Source of the DNA: an uncultured Dehalococcoidia bacterium
GTDB taxonomy: Bacteria; Chloroflexota; Dehalococcoidia; Dehalococcoidales; UBA3254
DNA: 6,375 nt
Reading direction: 5' to 3'
Assembly: GCA_903890885.1 (NCBI GenBank)
Contig: CAITCX010000474.1
Span: 1 to 6,375, forward strand
A program made the translations under genes and the position numbers. Below the pieces are notes generated by a model, which was not told the DNA's origin, did no database searches, and worked only from the letters and a program-made list of their open reading frames with translations. Positions 1-5,572 of the stretch are shown here, one piece after another (the stretch's first letter is position 1; each line of letters starts with the position of its first letter).

Positions 1-530
1 ACTCTGGTGATAAAAGCTGGGCCATCCAGCGTCGCCAACATTTCGCAGACCCTGATAGGATATCCAGATGAGGCAGCTTTCCGTCCGCCGGGTGTAGAGG
101 TAGAATTCATACCAACCAAGGTGGTCGGCGCCATTTGACCACCTGTCATTCCATAGATCGCATTGTTAACGAAAAAGATTACGATATTCTCAGCCCTGGC
201 GCAGGCATGTACCGTTTCAGCCGTACCGATAGCTGCCAGGTCACCGTCACCCTGTATAGTAAAAGGAAATAAATCTGGACGACAGCGTTTAATTGCAGTT
301 GCAACAGCTGGAGCACGCCCATGTGCCGATTCTACGCCGTCGCATTTAAAATAGTTATAAGATGTGACAGAACAGCCGATAGAAGCTACGCAGACCGCCT
401 GCTCACGAATATTCAAAGCATCTATTGCCTCAGCCACCAGTCGCTGCACGATTCCATGACCGCAACCTGCGCAGTAATGGGAAACGCGGTCTTCCAATAC
501 TTCAGGTTTAGTATATATAACTTTTTCCAA
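1..530 (-). CDS. vorA: 2-oxoacid:ferredoxin oxidoreductase, beta (TPP-binding) subunit, 3' part missing
   Basis: This subunit binds thiamine pyrophosphate and, with the alpha and gamma subunits, oxidatively decarboxylates a 2-oxoacid (probably 2-ketoisovalerate or 2-oxoglutarate) to acyl-CoA while reducing ferredoxin in the cytoplasm. I translated 176 codons on the minus strand; the frame stays open to base 1, so the C-terminus is outside the window. Visible motifs are YCAGCGHG (residues 19-26), IGCS (51-54; C20, C23 and C53 are likely Fe-S ligands) and the TPP/Mg motif GDGD (94-97) followed by VNN (121-123). Full-length relatives have roughly 250-290 residues, so about a third is missing. 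The start is TTG at 530-528: an in-frame TAA lies three codons upstream, no ATG is near, and a GAGGA sits 10 bases before it. It begins 35 bases after the alpha-subunit stop, in the same operon. The family is certain; the substrate is inferred from the VorB-like partner. Confidence 0.92.
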   Translation of the reverse strand, partial: MEKVIYTKPEVLEDRVSHYCAGCGHGIVQRLVAEAIDALNIREQAVCVASIGCSVTSYNYFKCDGVESAHGRAPAVATAIKRCRPDLFPFTIQGDGDLAAIGTAETVHACARAENIVIFFVNNAIYGMTGGQMAPTTLVGMNSTSTPGGRKAASSGYPIRVCEMLATLDGPAFITR

Positions 531-540
531 TCTTAATTAT

Positions 541-545
541 TCCTC
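541..545 (-). promoter_or_regulatory. Ribosome binding site of the beta-subunit gene
   Basis: On the minus strand this reads GAGGA, with 10 bases between it and the TTG at 530-528. It supports the TTG start, since there is no ATG or GTG between the upstream in-frame stop and the first conserved residues. Confidence 0.6.
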
Positions 546-565
546 AGCAACAATAACCTGCGCTT

Positions 566-1612
566 TCAAGCTATATTTCTCAGCGAATCCAGAATTTCTT
601 CAGCAGGCAAAGATACTCCGCCATACCGGTTGACCAGGCCCACCTTGCAACCTGGACCAACCGCTAGCCTCACATCTTCAATCATCTGGCCAGAGCTTAA
701 TTCAGCAACCAGAATATTTTTAATCCTTCCTGACAAGTCCGCCAAAGATTTCTCCGGAAATGGGAAAAGAGTGATTGGTCTGAATAACCCGGCTTTGATA
801 CCTTCTGCGCGAGCTAGTGTGACTGCCGACATAGCCGCACGGCTGGCGCTTCCATAAGCCACCACAGCAACATCGGCATCCTCAAGCAGCATGCTTTCAT
901 AACGTACCTCTTTGCTGCGCATTTCTTCATATTTATCCAGAAGTAGTTTCACCCGCGGCGGGAAATTAACCGGATCCATCTCAAAAGAATTGATAATATT
1001 CTTTGTTCTCCCGCGCGCTCCAGTAATCGCCCACGGTTTGGCGGGAAGTTCAGTAACGGGTGTTCTTAAAATAACCGGTTCCATGGCCTGCCCAAGAAAC
1101 CCATCTACCAGTAATATAACTGGATTGCGGTATTTGTCTGCCAGTTCAAAGGCCAGCATAGTCAGATCCATCATCTCCTGAACAGAGGCCGGGGCCAGAA
1201 TAATCATTCTATAATCCCCGTGACCACCGCCTTTCACGGCTTGAAAATAATCGCCCTGCGCACCACCGATATTGCCGAGACCTGGACCGCCTCTCATAAC
1301 ATTCACAATCACACCCGGAATTTCTGCTCCTGCCATATAGGAAATACCTTCCTGCTGCAAAGAAAAACCCGGGCTAGACGTAGAAGTCATAGCTCGCACA
1401 CCGGCAGCCCCTGCGCCGAAGACCATATTTATGGCTGCCAATTCGCTCTCGGTTTGTATAAAAACCCTTCCCATTTCGGGCAGGCGTTTTGAAAGATGTT
1501 CTAGTATTTCATTCTGTGGGGTAATAGGATACCCGAAATAAGCACGGCAACCGGCTAGAATCGCTCCTTCTGCAATTGATACATTACCGCCCATCAGGAC
1601 TTTTTTTTGCAC
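566..1612 (-). CDS. vorB: 2-ketoisovalerate (3-methyl-2-oxobutanoate):ferredoxin oxidoreductase subunit VorB (alpha)
   Basis: This is the alpha subunit of a 2-oxoacid:ferredoxin oxidoreductase; with the beta subunit it forms the TPP active site that converts branched-chain 2-oxoacids to acyl-CoA. The 348 residues match the usual VorB length (about 350). The N-terminal pyrimidine-binding domain carries FGYPITPQNE (26-35), the Glu of QTESE (53-57), which is expected to contact the TPP aminopyrimidine, TSTSSPG (76-82), and a long conserved stretch NVMRGGPGLGN (104-114) to GGGHGDYR (128-135). A transketolase C-terminal-like domain follows from about 245 (DADVAVVAYGS). The start is GTG at 1612-1610, preceded by GGAGGT and four bases; the ATG at codon 7 is less well placed. 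It lies 30 bases after the ferredoxin gene and 35 before the beta subunit. Family assignment is very strong. The substrate preference (2-ketoisovalerate versus 2-oxoglutarate or other oxoacids) cannot be settled from sequence alone. Confidence 0.95.
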   Translation of the reverse strand: MQKKVLMGGNVSIAEGAILAGCRAYFGYPITPQNEILEHLSKRLPEMGRVFIQTESELAAINMVFGAGAAGVRAMTSTSSPGFSLQQEGISYMAGAEIPGVIVNVMRGGPGLGNIGGAQGDYFQAVKGGGHGDYRMIILAPASVQEMMDLTMLAFELADKYRNPVILLVDGFLGQAMEPVILRTPVTELPAKPWAITGARGRTKNIINSFEMDPVNFPPRVKLLLDKYEEMRSKEVRYESMLLEDADVAVVAYGSASRAAMSAVTLARAEGIKAGLFRPITLFPFPEKSLADLSGRIKNILVAELSSGQMIEDVRLAVGPGCKVGLVNRYGGVSLPAEEILDSLRNIA

Positions 1613-1616
1613 TTTT

Positions 1617-1622
1617 ACCTCC
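1617..1622 (-). promoter_or_regulatory. Strong ribosome binding site of vorB
   Basis: The minus strand reads GGAGGT, then AAAA, then GTG. This near-perfect Shine-Dalgarno sequence decides in favour of the GTG start over the ATG six codons downstream. Confidence 0.85.
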
Positions 1623-1642
1623 GGGTAAGATTAACCTATCAA

Positions 1643-1900
1643 TCAAGAAAGGGCAGCTTCCCCTTCGGTAGAAAAGACGGATATGGCGGTATCTGGACAC
1701 ATCAAAGCGCATGTTCCGCAGCCTGTACAAAGTCCGGCCCTGGTTGAAATGACTTCAACCGGGATAGACCCGATCTGATTCAGGCGATTGGTTACACCGA
1801 TGATTTGATAGGAGCAAACCGCTATGCAATACCGGCAGCCTTTACATTTTTCCGCATTTACTGTTATATAAGCTTTTCTAGTGGATTGTCTTTCTACCAA
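1643..1900 (-). CDS. 2[4Fe-4S] ferredoxin-type (delta) subunit of the 2-oxoacid oxidoreductase
   Basis: This small iron-sulfur protein carries electrons from the TPP-containing catalytic subunits to free ferredoxin. The 85 residues contain two CxxCxxCxxxC motifs: C19, C22, C25, C29 and C58, C61, C64, C68. Each cluster normally takes three cysteines from one motif and the fourth from the other. The second motif is followed by the usual proline (CPDTA); the first has serine (CSYQI), which occurs in this subfamily. There is no transmembrane segment or signal peptide. The start is TTG at 1900-1898, because no ATG or GTG occurs between the upstream in-frame stop (1939-1937) and the first cysteine motif; only a weak purine-rich stretch (AAGAAGAG) precedes it. 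It is first in the vor operon, 30 bases ahead of vorB, matching the common ferredoxin-alpha-beta-gamma order. It is equivalent to KorD, or to VorC/VorD in other naming schemes, so I leave the symbol open. Confidence 0.9.
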   Translation of the reverse strand: MVERQSTRKAYITVNAEKCKGCRYCIAVCSYQIIGVTNRLNQIGSIPVEVISTRAGLCTGCGTCALMCPDTAISVFSTEGEAALS

Positions 1901-1979
1901 TTGTCTGCTCTTCTTTTGTAAAAATAGTTCCGACTTTCAATCAGATACGTTTCTTGAAGACTCGCCTTACTAATAAACC

Positions 1980-2010
1980 GGAACCAGCCTGTTGTATTCT
2001 TATGGCTTCC
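1980..2010 (-). other. Possible hairpin in the vor operon leader
   Basis: The arms GGAA (1980-1983) plus GCC (1987-1989) can pair with GGC (2004-2006) plus TTCC (2007-2010), leaving a 3-base bulge (1984-1986) and a 14-base loop. It lies about 80 bases upstream of the first vor gene and is more GC-rich than its surroundings. I cannot match it to a known riboswitch or attenuator, and with seven pairs and a bulge it may be chance. Confidence 0.25.
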
Positions 2011-2147
2011 TGCGCCTCTAGAAACTAACTGTATACATTAACATATTCATTTTCTTTTGTACAATAACTAATATAATACCAAAACGCTAATAAAAAATCT
2101 CGTCGGCTGATCCAAATCTTTCCTAACATTATGTTTAATCAATAAAC

Positions 2148-2177
2148 TTGACAAACTCTTTTTAAAGTACCTATAAT
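2148..2177 (+). promoter_or_regulatory. Sigma-70-type promoter of pyrG
   Basis: A perfect -35 hexamer TTGACA (2148-2153) is followed, after 18 bases, by a perfect -10 hexamer TATAAT (2172-2177). Transcription would start near 2183-2186, giving a leader of roughly 100 bases before the pyrG ATG. Two perfect hexamers at acceptable spacing, directly upstream of a housekeeping gene and on its strand, make this a strong prediction. Confidence 0.85.
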
Positions 2178-2287
2178 AATTATGTTTTAAATAATAACCT
2201 CTCCTGGCAAGTTTCTGAAAGCAATATTTCTCTGCATTAGTTAAAGTATTCAACTCTAAAATTAAGGCTGCGTACTTTTTTTATTTT

Positions 2288-3919
2288 ATGTCAAAGTTTA
2301 TCTTCGTAACTGGCGGTGTTGTAAGTTCTGTTGGCAAGGGTATAACCGTCGCTTCAATAGGGACTATCCTGAAAAGTCGAAAAGTCTCTGTTTCTGTTTT
2401 GAAACTCGATCCATATCTAAACGTTGACCCCGGCACCATGTCACCTTACCAGCACGGTGAAGTCTTTGTCACTAAAGATGGTGCAGAAACTGACCTCGAC
2501 CTTGGCAACTATGAACGCTTCATTGATATTGAACTGACCGCACAATCCAACATCACCTCCGGTCAGATTTATAGTTCTTTAATAGCTAAAGAAAGACACG
2601 GAGATTTTCTAGGTGGAACTATTCAAATCGTTCCTCACCTGGTGGGCGAGATAAAAGAAAGATTTAAGCAGTTAGCAGCTAAATCGGCTGCCGATGTAGT
2701 TATTGTGGAAGTCGGGGGCACGGTTGGTGACATTGAAGGCCAGCCTTTTTTAGAAGCCATCCGCCAGATGCGAAATGATGTTGGCCGTGACAATGTCCTT
2801 TATGTGCATGTGACCTACCTTCCTTACTTGATAAGCTCTCATGAAATGAAAACCAAGCCCACTCAGCATAGCGTCAACGAACTACGTCGTATCGGTATCC
2901 AACCTGATGTTATTGTCTGCCGCAGTGATTATCCGATGGATGAAAGTTTACGCGCCAAGATTTCTCTTTTCTGCGATGTACCCAAAGCGGGTGTAATACC
3001 TATGCCGACTGTCGCCAGTATCTATTTTGTACCTATTATGCTGGAAGAATCCGGGCTTGGCAGACTACTAATCGATAAGCTTAACCTTAAAGCTGAAGGT
3101 GAGGACCTTGCACAATGGCGGGAAATGGTCAACAGACTTCAATCGTCCCGTGAGCCAATCAATATCGCTCTGGTAGGTAAGTATGTCGAACTTCATGATG
3201 CCTACTTCTCGGTACGGGAAGCTCTTTGCCACGCTGCTTTACATTACAATCGGAACATTAATTTGCAGTGGGTTCCGTCTGAAGAACTGGAAAAAACCGA
3301 ACCAGACCTGCTTCTGCGTTCCGCCCAGGGAATCGTCATGCCCGGTGGTTTCGGAGAACGCGGCATCGAAGGGATGATCAAGACAGTTTCCTATGCCCGC
3401 AAAAATAAGGTACCTTATCTTGGCCTTTGTTTAGGCATGCAGGTCATGGTCATTGAATTCGCCAGACACGTATTAAATAGCAGCGAACCCAATTCGACTG
3501 AGTTTAATCCTAATACCAGGCATCCTGTTATAGATTTTCTTCCTGAACAACGCAACCTGAAAAATATGGGCGGAACGATGCGTTTGGGCAATTACCCCTG
3601 TCATTTAGTGCCTGATACCAAAGCAGCAGCAGTGTACAAGCAACAGGAAATACAGGAACGTCATCGCCATCGTTATGAATTTAATAACGAATATCGTGAT
3701 TTGCTTGAGAAAGCCGGATTAGTATACAGTGGAATGTCTCCCGACGGTAAGTTGATTGAAATCTGTGAATTAGCCGATCACCCCTGGATGCTAGGTTGCC
3801 AATTCCATCCTGAATTCGGATCCAGACCTAATCGGCCTCATCCCCTATTCCTGGGTTTTATTGATATCGCCAGGAATACACTGCGCGAGGGATCACAATC
3901 TCCTTTACCCCTTGCATAA
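2288..3919 (+). CDS. pyrG: CTP synthase (glutamine-hydrolysing)
   Basis: This enzyme makes CTP from UTP, ATP and glutamine, the last step of pyrimidine nucleotide synthesis. Its 543 residues match the family (E. coli has 545). The N-terminal synthetase domain (about 1-265) shows the ATP loop GGVVSSVGKG (9-18), LDPYLNVDPGTMSPYQHGE (40-58), the Mg-binding stretch ETDLDLGNYERF (67-78) and VEVGGTVGDIE (140-150). The C-terminal class I glutamine amidotransferase domain (about 290-535) shows MPGGFGERG (351-359), the nucleophile Cys381 in GLCLGMQ, and His507/Glu509 in QFHPEF, so the catalytic triad is complete. The ATG is fixed by the canonical N-terminus (MSKFIFVTGG), although no Shine-Dalgarno sequence is visible; T-rich sequence precedes it. 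It is expressed from its own promoter and followed by a hairpin terminator before rho. CTP synthases are often feedback-regulated by CTP; the G-rich initially transcribed stretch and attenuator typical of Bacillus pyrG are not seen here. Confidence 0.98.
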   Translation: MSKFIFVTGGVVSSVGKGITVASIGTILKSRKVSVSVLKLDPYLNVDPGTMSPYQHGEVFVTKDGAETDLDLGNYERFIDIELTAQSNITSGQIYSSLIAKERHGDFLGGTIQIVPHLVGEIKERFKQLAAKSAADVVIVEVGGTVGDIEGQPFLEAIRQMRNDVGRDNVLYVHVTYLPYLISSHEMKTKPTQHSVNELRRIGIQPDVIVCRSDYPMDESLRAKISLFCDVPKAGVIPMPTVASIYFVPIMLEESGLGRLLIDKLNLKAEGEDLAQWREMVNRLQSSREPINIALVGKYVELHDAYFSVREALCHAALHYNRNINLQWVPSEELEKTEPDLLLRSAQGIVMPGGFGERGIEGMIKTVSYARKNKVPYLGLCLGMQVMVIEFARHVLNSSEPNSTEFNPNTRHPVIDFLPEQRNLKNMGGTMRLGNYPCHLVPDTKAAAVYKQQEIQERHRHRYEFNNEYRDLLEKAGLVYSGMSPDGKLIEICELADHPWMLGCQFHPEFGSRPNRPHPLFLGFIDIARNTLREGSQSPLPLA

Positions 3920-3948
3920 CAGAACACTTGAATAAAGTCTGAAACTTC

Positions 3949-3970
3949 AGCGTATTTATATACGCTTTTT
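3949..3970 (+). terminator. Intrinsic terminator after pyrG
   Basis: AGCGTAT (3949-3955) pairs perfectly with ATACGCT (3960-3966) around a 4-base loop, followed by a run of T to 3970. The 7-bp stem is only moderately GC-rich, so some read-through into rho is possible. It begins about 30 bases after the pyrG stop. Confidence 0.75.
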
Positions 3971-4038
3971 CCGAAAATATATTTACATGGAACAGATATC
4001 ATTCTTTATCCAATTTCATGAACTGAAAAAATATTATT

Positions 4039-4045
4039 GAGAGAG
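4039..4045 (+). promoter_or_regulatory. Ribosome binding site of rho, deciding the start
   Basis: GAGAGAG sits six bases before the ATG at 4052. A TTG at 4037 would extend the frame by five codons, but it immediately precedes this purine-rich site, so the ATG is the better start. Confidence 0.65.
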
Positions 4046-4051
4046 AAAACA

Positions 4052-5371
4052 ATGGAACACAACGAACCGGTAGTCGAAGCAATTACTCCGCCCCCAGAGA
4101 TAAAAATGAATATTACCGATCTCGAGAACATGACACGAGATGAACTTATCGATATCGCCCGCCAGATGGGTATGAGTAGTTATACAGGACTAAAGAAACA
4201 AGATCTGGTTATGCGAATTTTGCAAACTCATACCGAGAAGCAAGGCAATATATTCTGCTCTGGCATCCTGGAAGTTATGACTGACGGCTATGGTTTCCTG
4301 CGTCAGAACAGCCTGCTGCCCAGTCTGACTGATGTCTATATTTCTCAATCCCAGATAAGACGCTTCGGTCTGCGTACCGGAGATATGGTTATTGGCCAGG
4401 GTCGGCCTCCTAAGAATGGCGAAAAATACATGAGCTTGTTAAGAGTCGAAGCTATTAATGATCTTGATCCGGAATTATGTAAACAAAGGCCAAATTTCGG
4501 AGGACTTACTCCTACTTTCCCGGATAGACTAATCAACCTGGAAGTACCCGGGAGCACCGATCTTTCAACTCGCCTTGTCAACCTGGTAGCCCCTATCGGC
4601 CGCGGTCAGCGTGGCCTGATCGTCTCGCCCCCCAAAGCCGGTAAAACCCTTATTTTGAAAGCCATCGCAAATGCTATTTCAAATAATTATAATGATATTC
4701 ACGTCATGGTCTGTTTGATCGGCGAACGACCGGAAGAAGTTACGGATATGAAGCGCGCGGTCAAAGGTGATGTTATAAGCGCCACATTCGATGAAGCAGC
4801 CGAGAACCAGACCGGCGTAGCTGAGTTAGCATTGGAAAGGGCAAAACGCTTAGTAGAAAGTGGCAAAGATGTCGTAATTCTTCTGGATGGTATTACCCGC
4901 TTAACCCGCGCCTATAACCTGGCCATGCCTCCCAGCGGACGTACTCTTTCAGGGGGTATTGATCCAGCCGCCCTCTATCCCCCCAAAAAGTTTTTCGGTT
5001 CTGCCAGAAACACGGAGGAAGGAGGAAGCCTAACTATTATCGCTACCTGTTTGGTAGATACCAACAGTCGTATGGACGAACTGATTTATGAAGAATTTAA
5101 AGGCACCGGCAACATGGAACTGCATCTTGATCGCCGTTTGGCCGAAATCCGTATCTTCCCGGCTGTGGACATACAGCGCAGTGGTACACGCCGAGAAGAA
5201 TTACTCCTCGACGAAAATACCATTAAGCAGGTTTGGTTAATGCGCCGCATGGTAGCAATGATTTCATCCGATTCCAATAAATACTCTGAAGCTACTGAGC
5301 GGGTTCTTGAACGGCTGCGCCGCGCCAGAACCAACGCCGATTTCTTGGCAAATCTCACTAAAGATAACTAA
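4052..5371 (+). CDS. rho: Transcription termination factor Rho
   Basis: Rho is a hexameric RNA-dependent ATPase that loads on untranslated RNA and dissociates RNA polymerase. From the ATG at 4052 it has 439 residues (E. coli 419). A short acidic/proline N-tail is followed by the Rho N-terminal helical domain (about 20-58), the cold-shock-like RNA-binding domain (about 66-138, with DGYGFLR at 78-84), and the ATPase domain. Visible motifs are Walker A PPKAGKT (193-199), the catalytic Glu of GERPEEVTD (224-232), Walker B VVILLDGITRL (274-284), the Q-loop region SGRTLSGG (295-302), EEFKGTGN (347-354; the R-loop Lys is K350) and QRSGTR (375-380; R376 fits the arginine finger). All expected catalytic elements are present. 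Walker B has LLDG where E. coli has LLDS. There is no inserted domain. It follows pyrG on the same strand, 132 bases after its stop with a hairpin terminator between, and ends at its own intrinsic terminator. I did not find a convincing dedicated promoter. Confidence 0.98.
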   Translation: MEHNEPVVEAITPPPEIKMNITDLENMTRDELIDIARQMGMSSYTGLKKQDLVMRILQTHTEKQGNIFCSGILEVMTDGYGFLRQNSLLPSLTDVYISQSQIRRFGLRTGDMVIGQGRPPKNGEKYMSLLRVEAINDLDPELCKQRPNFGGLTPTFPDRLINLEVPGSTDLSTRLVNLVAPIGRGQRGLIVSPPKAGKTLILKAIANAISNNYNDIHVMVCLIGERPEEVTDMKRAVKGDVISATFDEAAENQTGVAELALERAKRLVESGKDVVILLDGITRLTRAYNLAMPPSGRTLSGGIDPAALYPPKKFFGSARNTEEGGSLTIIATCLVDTNSRMDELIYEEFKGTGNMELHLDRRLAEIRIFPAVDIQRSGTRREELLLDENTIKQVWLMRRMVAMISSDSNKYSEATERVLERLRRARTNADFLANLTKDN

Positions 5372-5390
5372 ATCCCCGGTAAACTGGGAT
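5372..5390 (+). other. Small hairpin directly after the rho stop codon
   Basis: ATCCC (5372-5376) can pair with GGGAT (5386-5390), with a mismatch and one further G-C pair inside and a short A-rich loop. It begins on the base after the rho stop and ends just before the main terminator stem. It may protect the mRNA 3' end or be incidental. Confidence 0.35.
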
Positions 5391-5393
5391 GCC

Positions 5394-5428
5394 AAAGCCC
5401 CTTCATCGTTTTGATGAAGGGGCTTTTT
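5394..5428 (+). terminator. Strong intrinsic terminator after rho
   Basis: AAAGCCCCTTCATC (5394-5407) pairs over 14 perfect base pairs with GATGAAGGGGCTTT (5413-5426) around a 5-base loop, with a T run at 5424-5428. The stem core is GC-rich and the A run on the left arm means it could also work on the other strand. It insulates rho from the surface-protein gene. Confidence 0.95.
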
Positions 5429-5473
5429 CTTGAACAGAATACTTCAATTATTTAAATTGCATTATCATTTTAT

Positions 5474-5536
5474 ATCACAATACTTAGGCTCTAACACGGT
5501 TGTGATCACTCATCGCACCCGGTTATGATATGTGAT
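5474..5536 (+). repeat. Three TGTGAT-type hexamers (possible regulator sites) around the surface-protein promoter
   Basis: ATCACAA (5474-5480) and TTGTGAT (5500-5506) form a perfect 7-bp inverted repeat with a 19-base gap. A further TGTGAT lies at 5531-5536, exactly 30 bases downstream of the second copy. The middle copy is also part of the 8-bp palindrome GTGATCAC (5502-5509). They flank or overlap the predicted -35 and the region just past the -10. TGTGA resembles the half-site of CRP/FNR-family regulators, but the spacing is not the canonical one, so the binding protein is unknown. Confidence 0.4.
5500..5529 (+). promoter_or_regulatory. Likely sigma-70 promoter of the surface-protein gene
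   Basis: TTGTGA (5500-5505, 4 of 6 consensus) is followed after 18 bases by TATGAT (5524-5529, 5 of 6). Transcription would begin near 5535-5537, about 37 bases before the ATG at 5573. Since the strong terminator at 5394-5428 isolates this gene, it needs its own promoter and this is the best candidate. Confidence 0.55.
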
Positions 5537-5552
5537 AATAGCTGTCAATCTG

Positions 5553-5564
5553 TTAAACGTTTAA
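5553..5564. promoter_or_regulatory. Perfect 12-bp palindrome in the leader of the surface-protein gene
   Basis: TTAAACGTTTAA is self-complementary over all 12 bases and lies 8 bases before the ATG, downstream of the predicted transcription start. It could be an operator for a dimeric repressor or a small RNA hairpin near the ribosome binding site. Its length is above casual background but AT-rich sequence produces such palindromes at some rate, so function is inference. Confidence 0.35.
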
Positions 5565-5572
5565 GAAAAAAC

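Larger units (their letters stand above)
1901..2287. other. Divergent intergenic region between the vor operon and pyrG
   Basis: This 387-bp AT-rich region separates the divergently transcribed ferredoxin gene and pyrG. It holds a consensus promoter for pyrG (2148-2177), a leader of about 100 bases, and on the other strand a possible hairpin (1980-2010) that would lie in the vor leader. I could not identify a convincing vor promoter. One short open frame on the minus strand (2253-2068, 61 codons, TTG start) is very lysine/arginine/tyrosine-rich, AT-rich and lacks a spaced ribosome binding site, so I do not call it a gene. I see no tRNA, insertion-sequence end or recognisable riboswitch. Confidence 0.7.

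Noticed and set aside
163..536. Plus-strand reading frames of 63 and 71 codons
   Set aside because: They are antisense to the well-supported beta subunit of the oxidoreductase and carry no family features.
630..1492. Three plus-strand frames of 75-90 codons
   Set aside because: Shadows on the opposite strand of vorB, which has clear motifs throughout.
2018..2072. Possible vor promoter on the minus strand (TTGTAC, 16 bases, GTTAAT) and an 11-codon leader frame
   Set aside because: Weak -35, atypical -10, and the short peptide has no run of regulatory codons. Kept only as a possibility in the leader finding.
2068..2253. 61-codon reading frame on the minus strand within the vor/pyrG intergenic region
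   Set aside because: TTG start with no properly spaced ribosome binding site, strongly AT-driven composition (Lys, Tyr, Arg, Asn), no recognisable motif, and it overlaps the consensus pyrG promoter. A conserved small basic protein cannot be excluded, but nothing supports it.
3982..4010. Possible rho promoter (TTTACA, 17 bases, TTTATC)
   Set aside because: The -35 is acceptable but the -10 matches only three of six positions. AT-rich sequence gives such matches easily, so I do not call it.
4037..4051. Upstream TTG start for rho adding five residues
   Set aside because: The TTG immediately precedes the purine-rich ribosome binding site that serves the ATG at 4052.
4345..5358. Minus-strand frames of 78 and 90 codons, rich in Arg and Ser
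   Set aside because: Antisense shadows of rho; the composition reflects the reverse complement of its codons.
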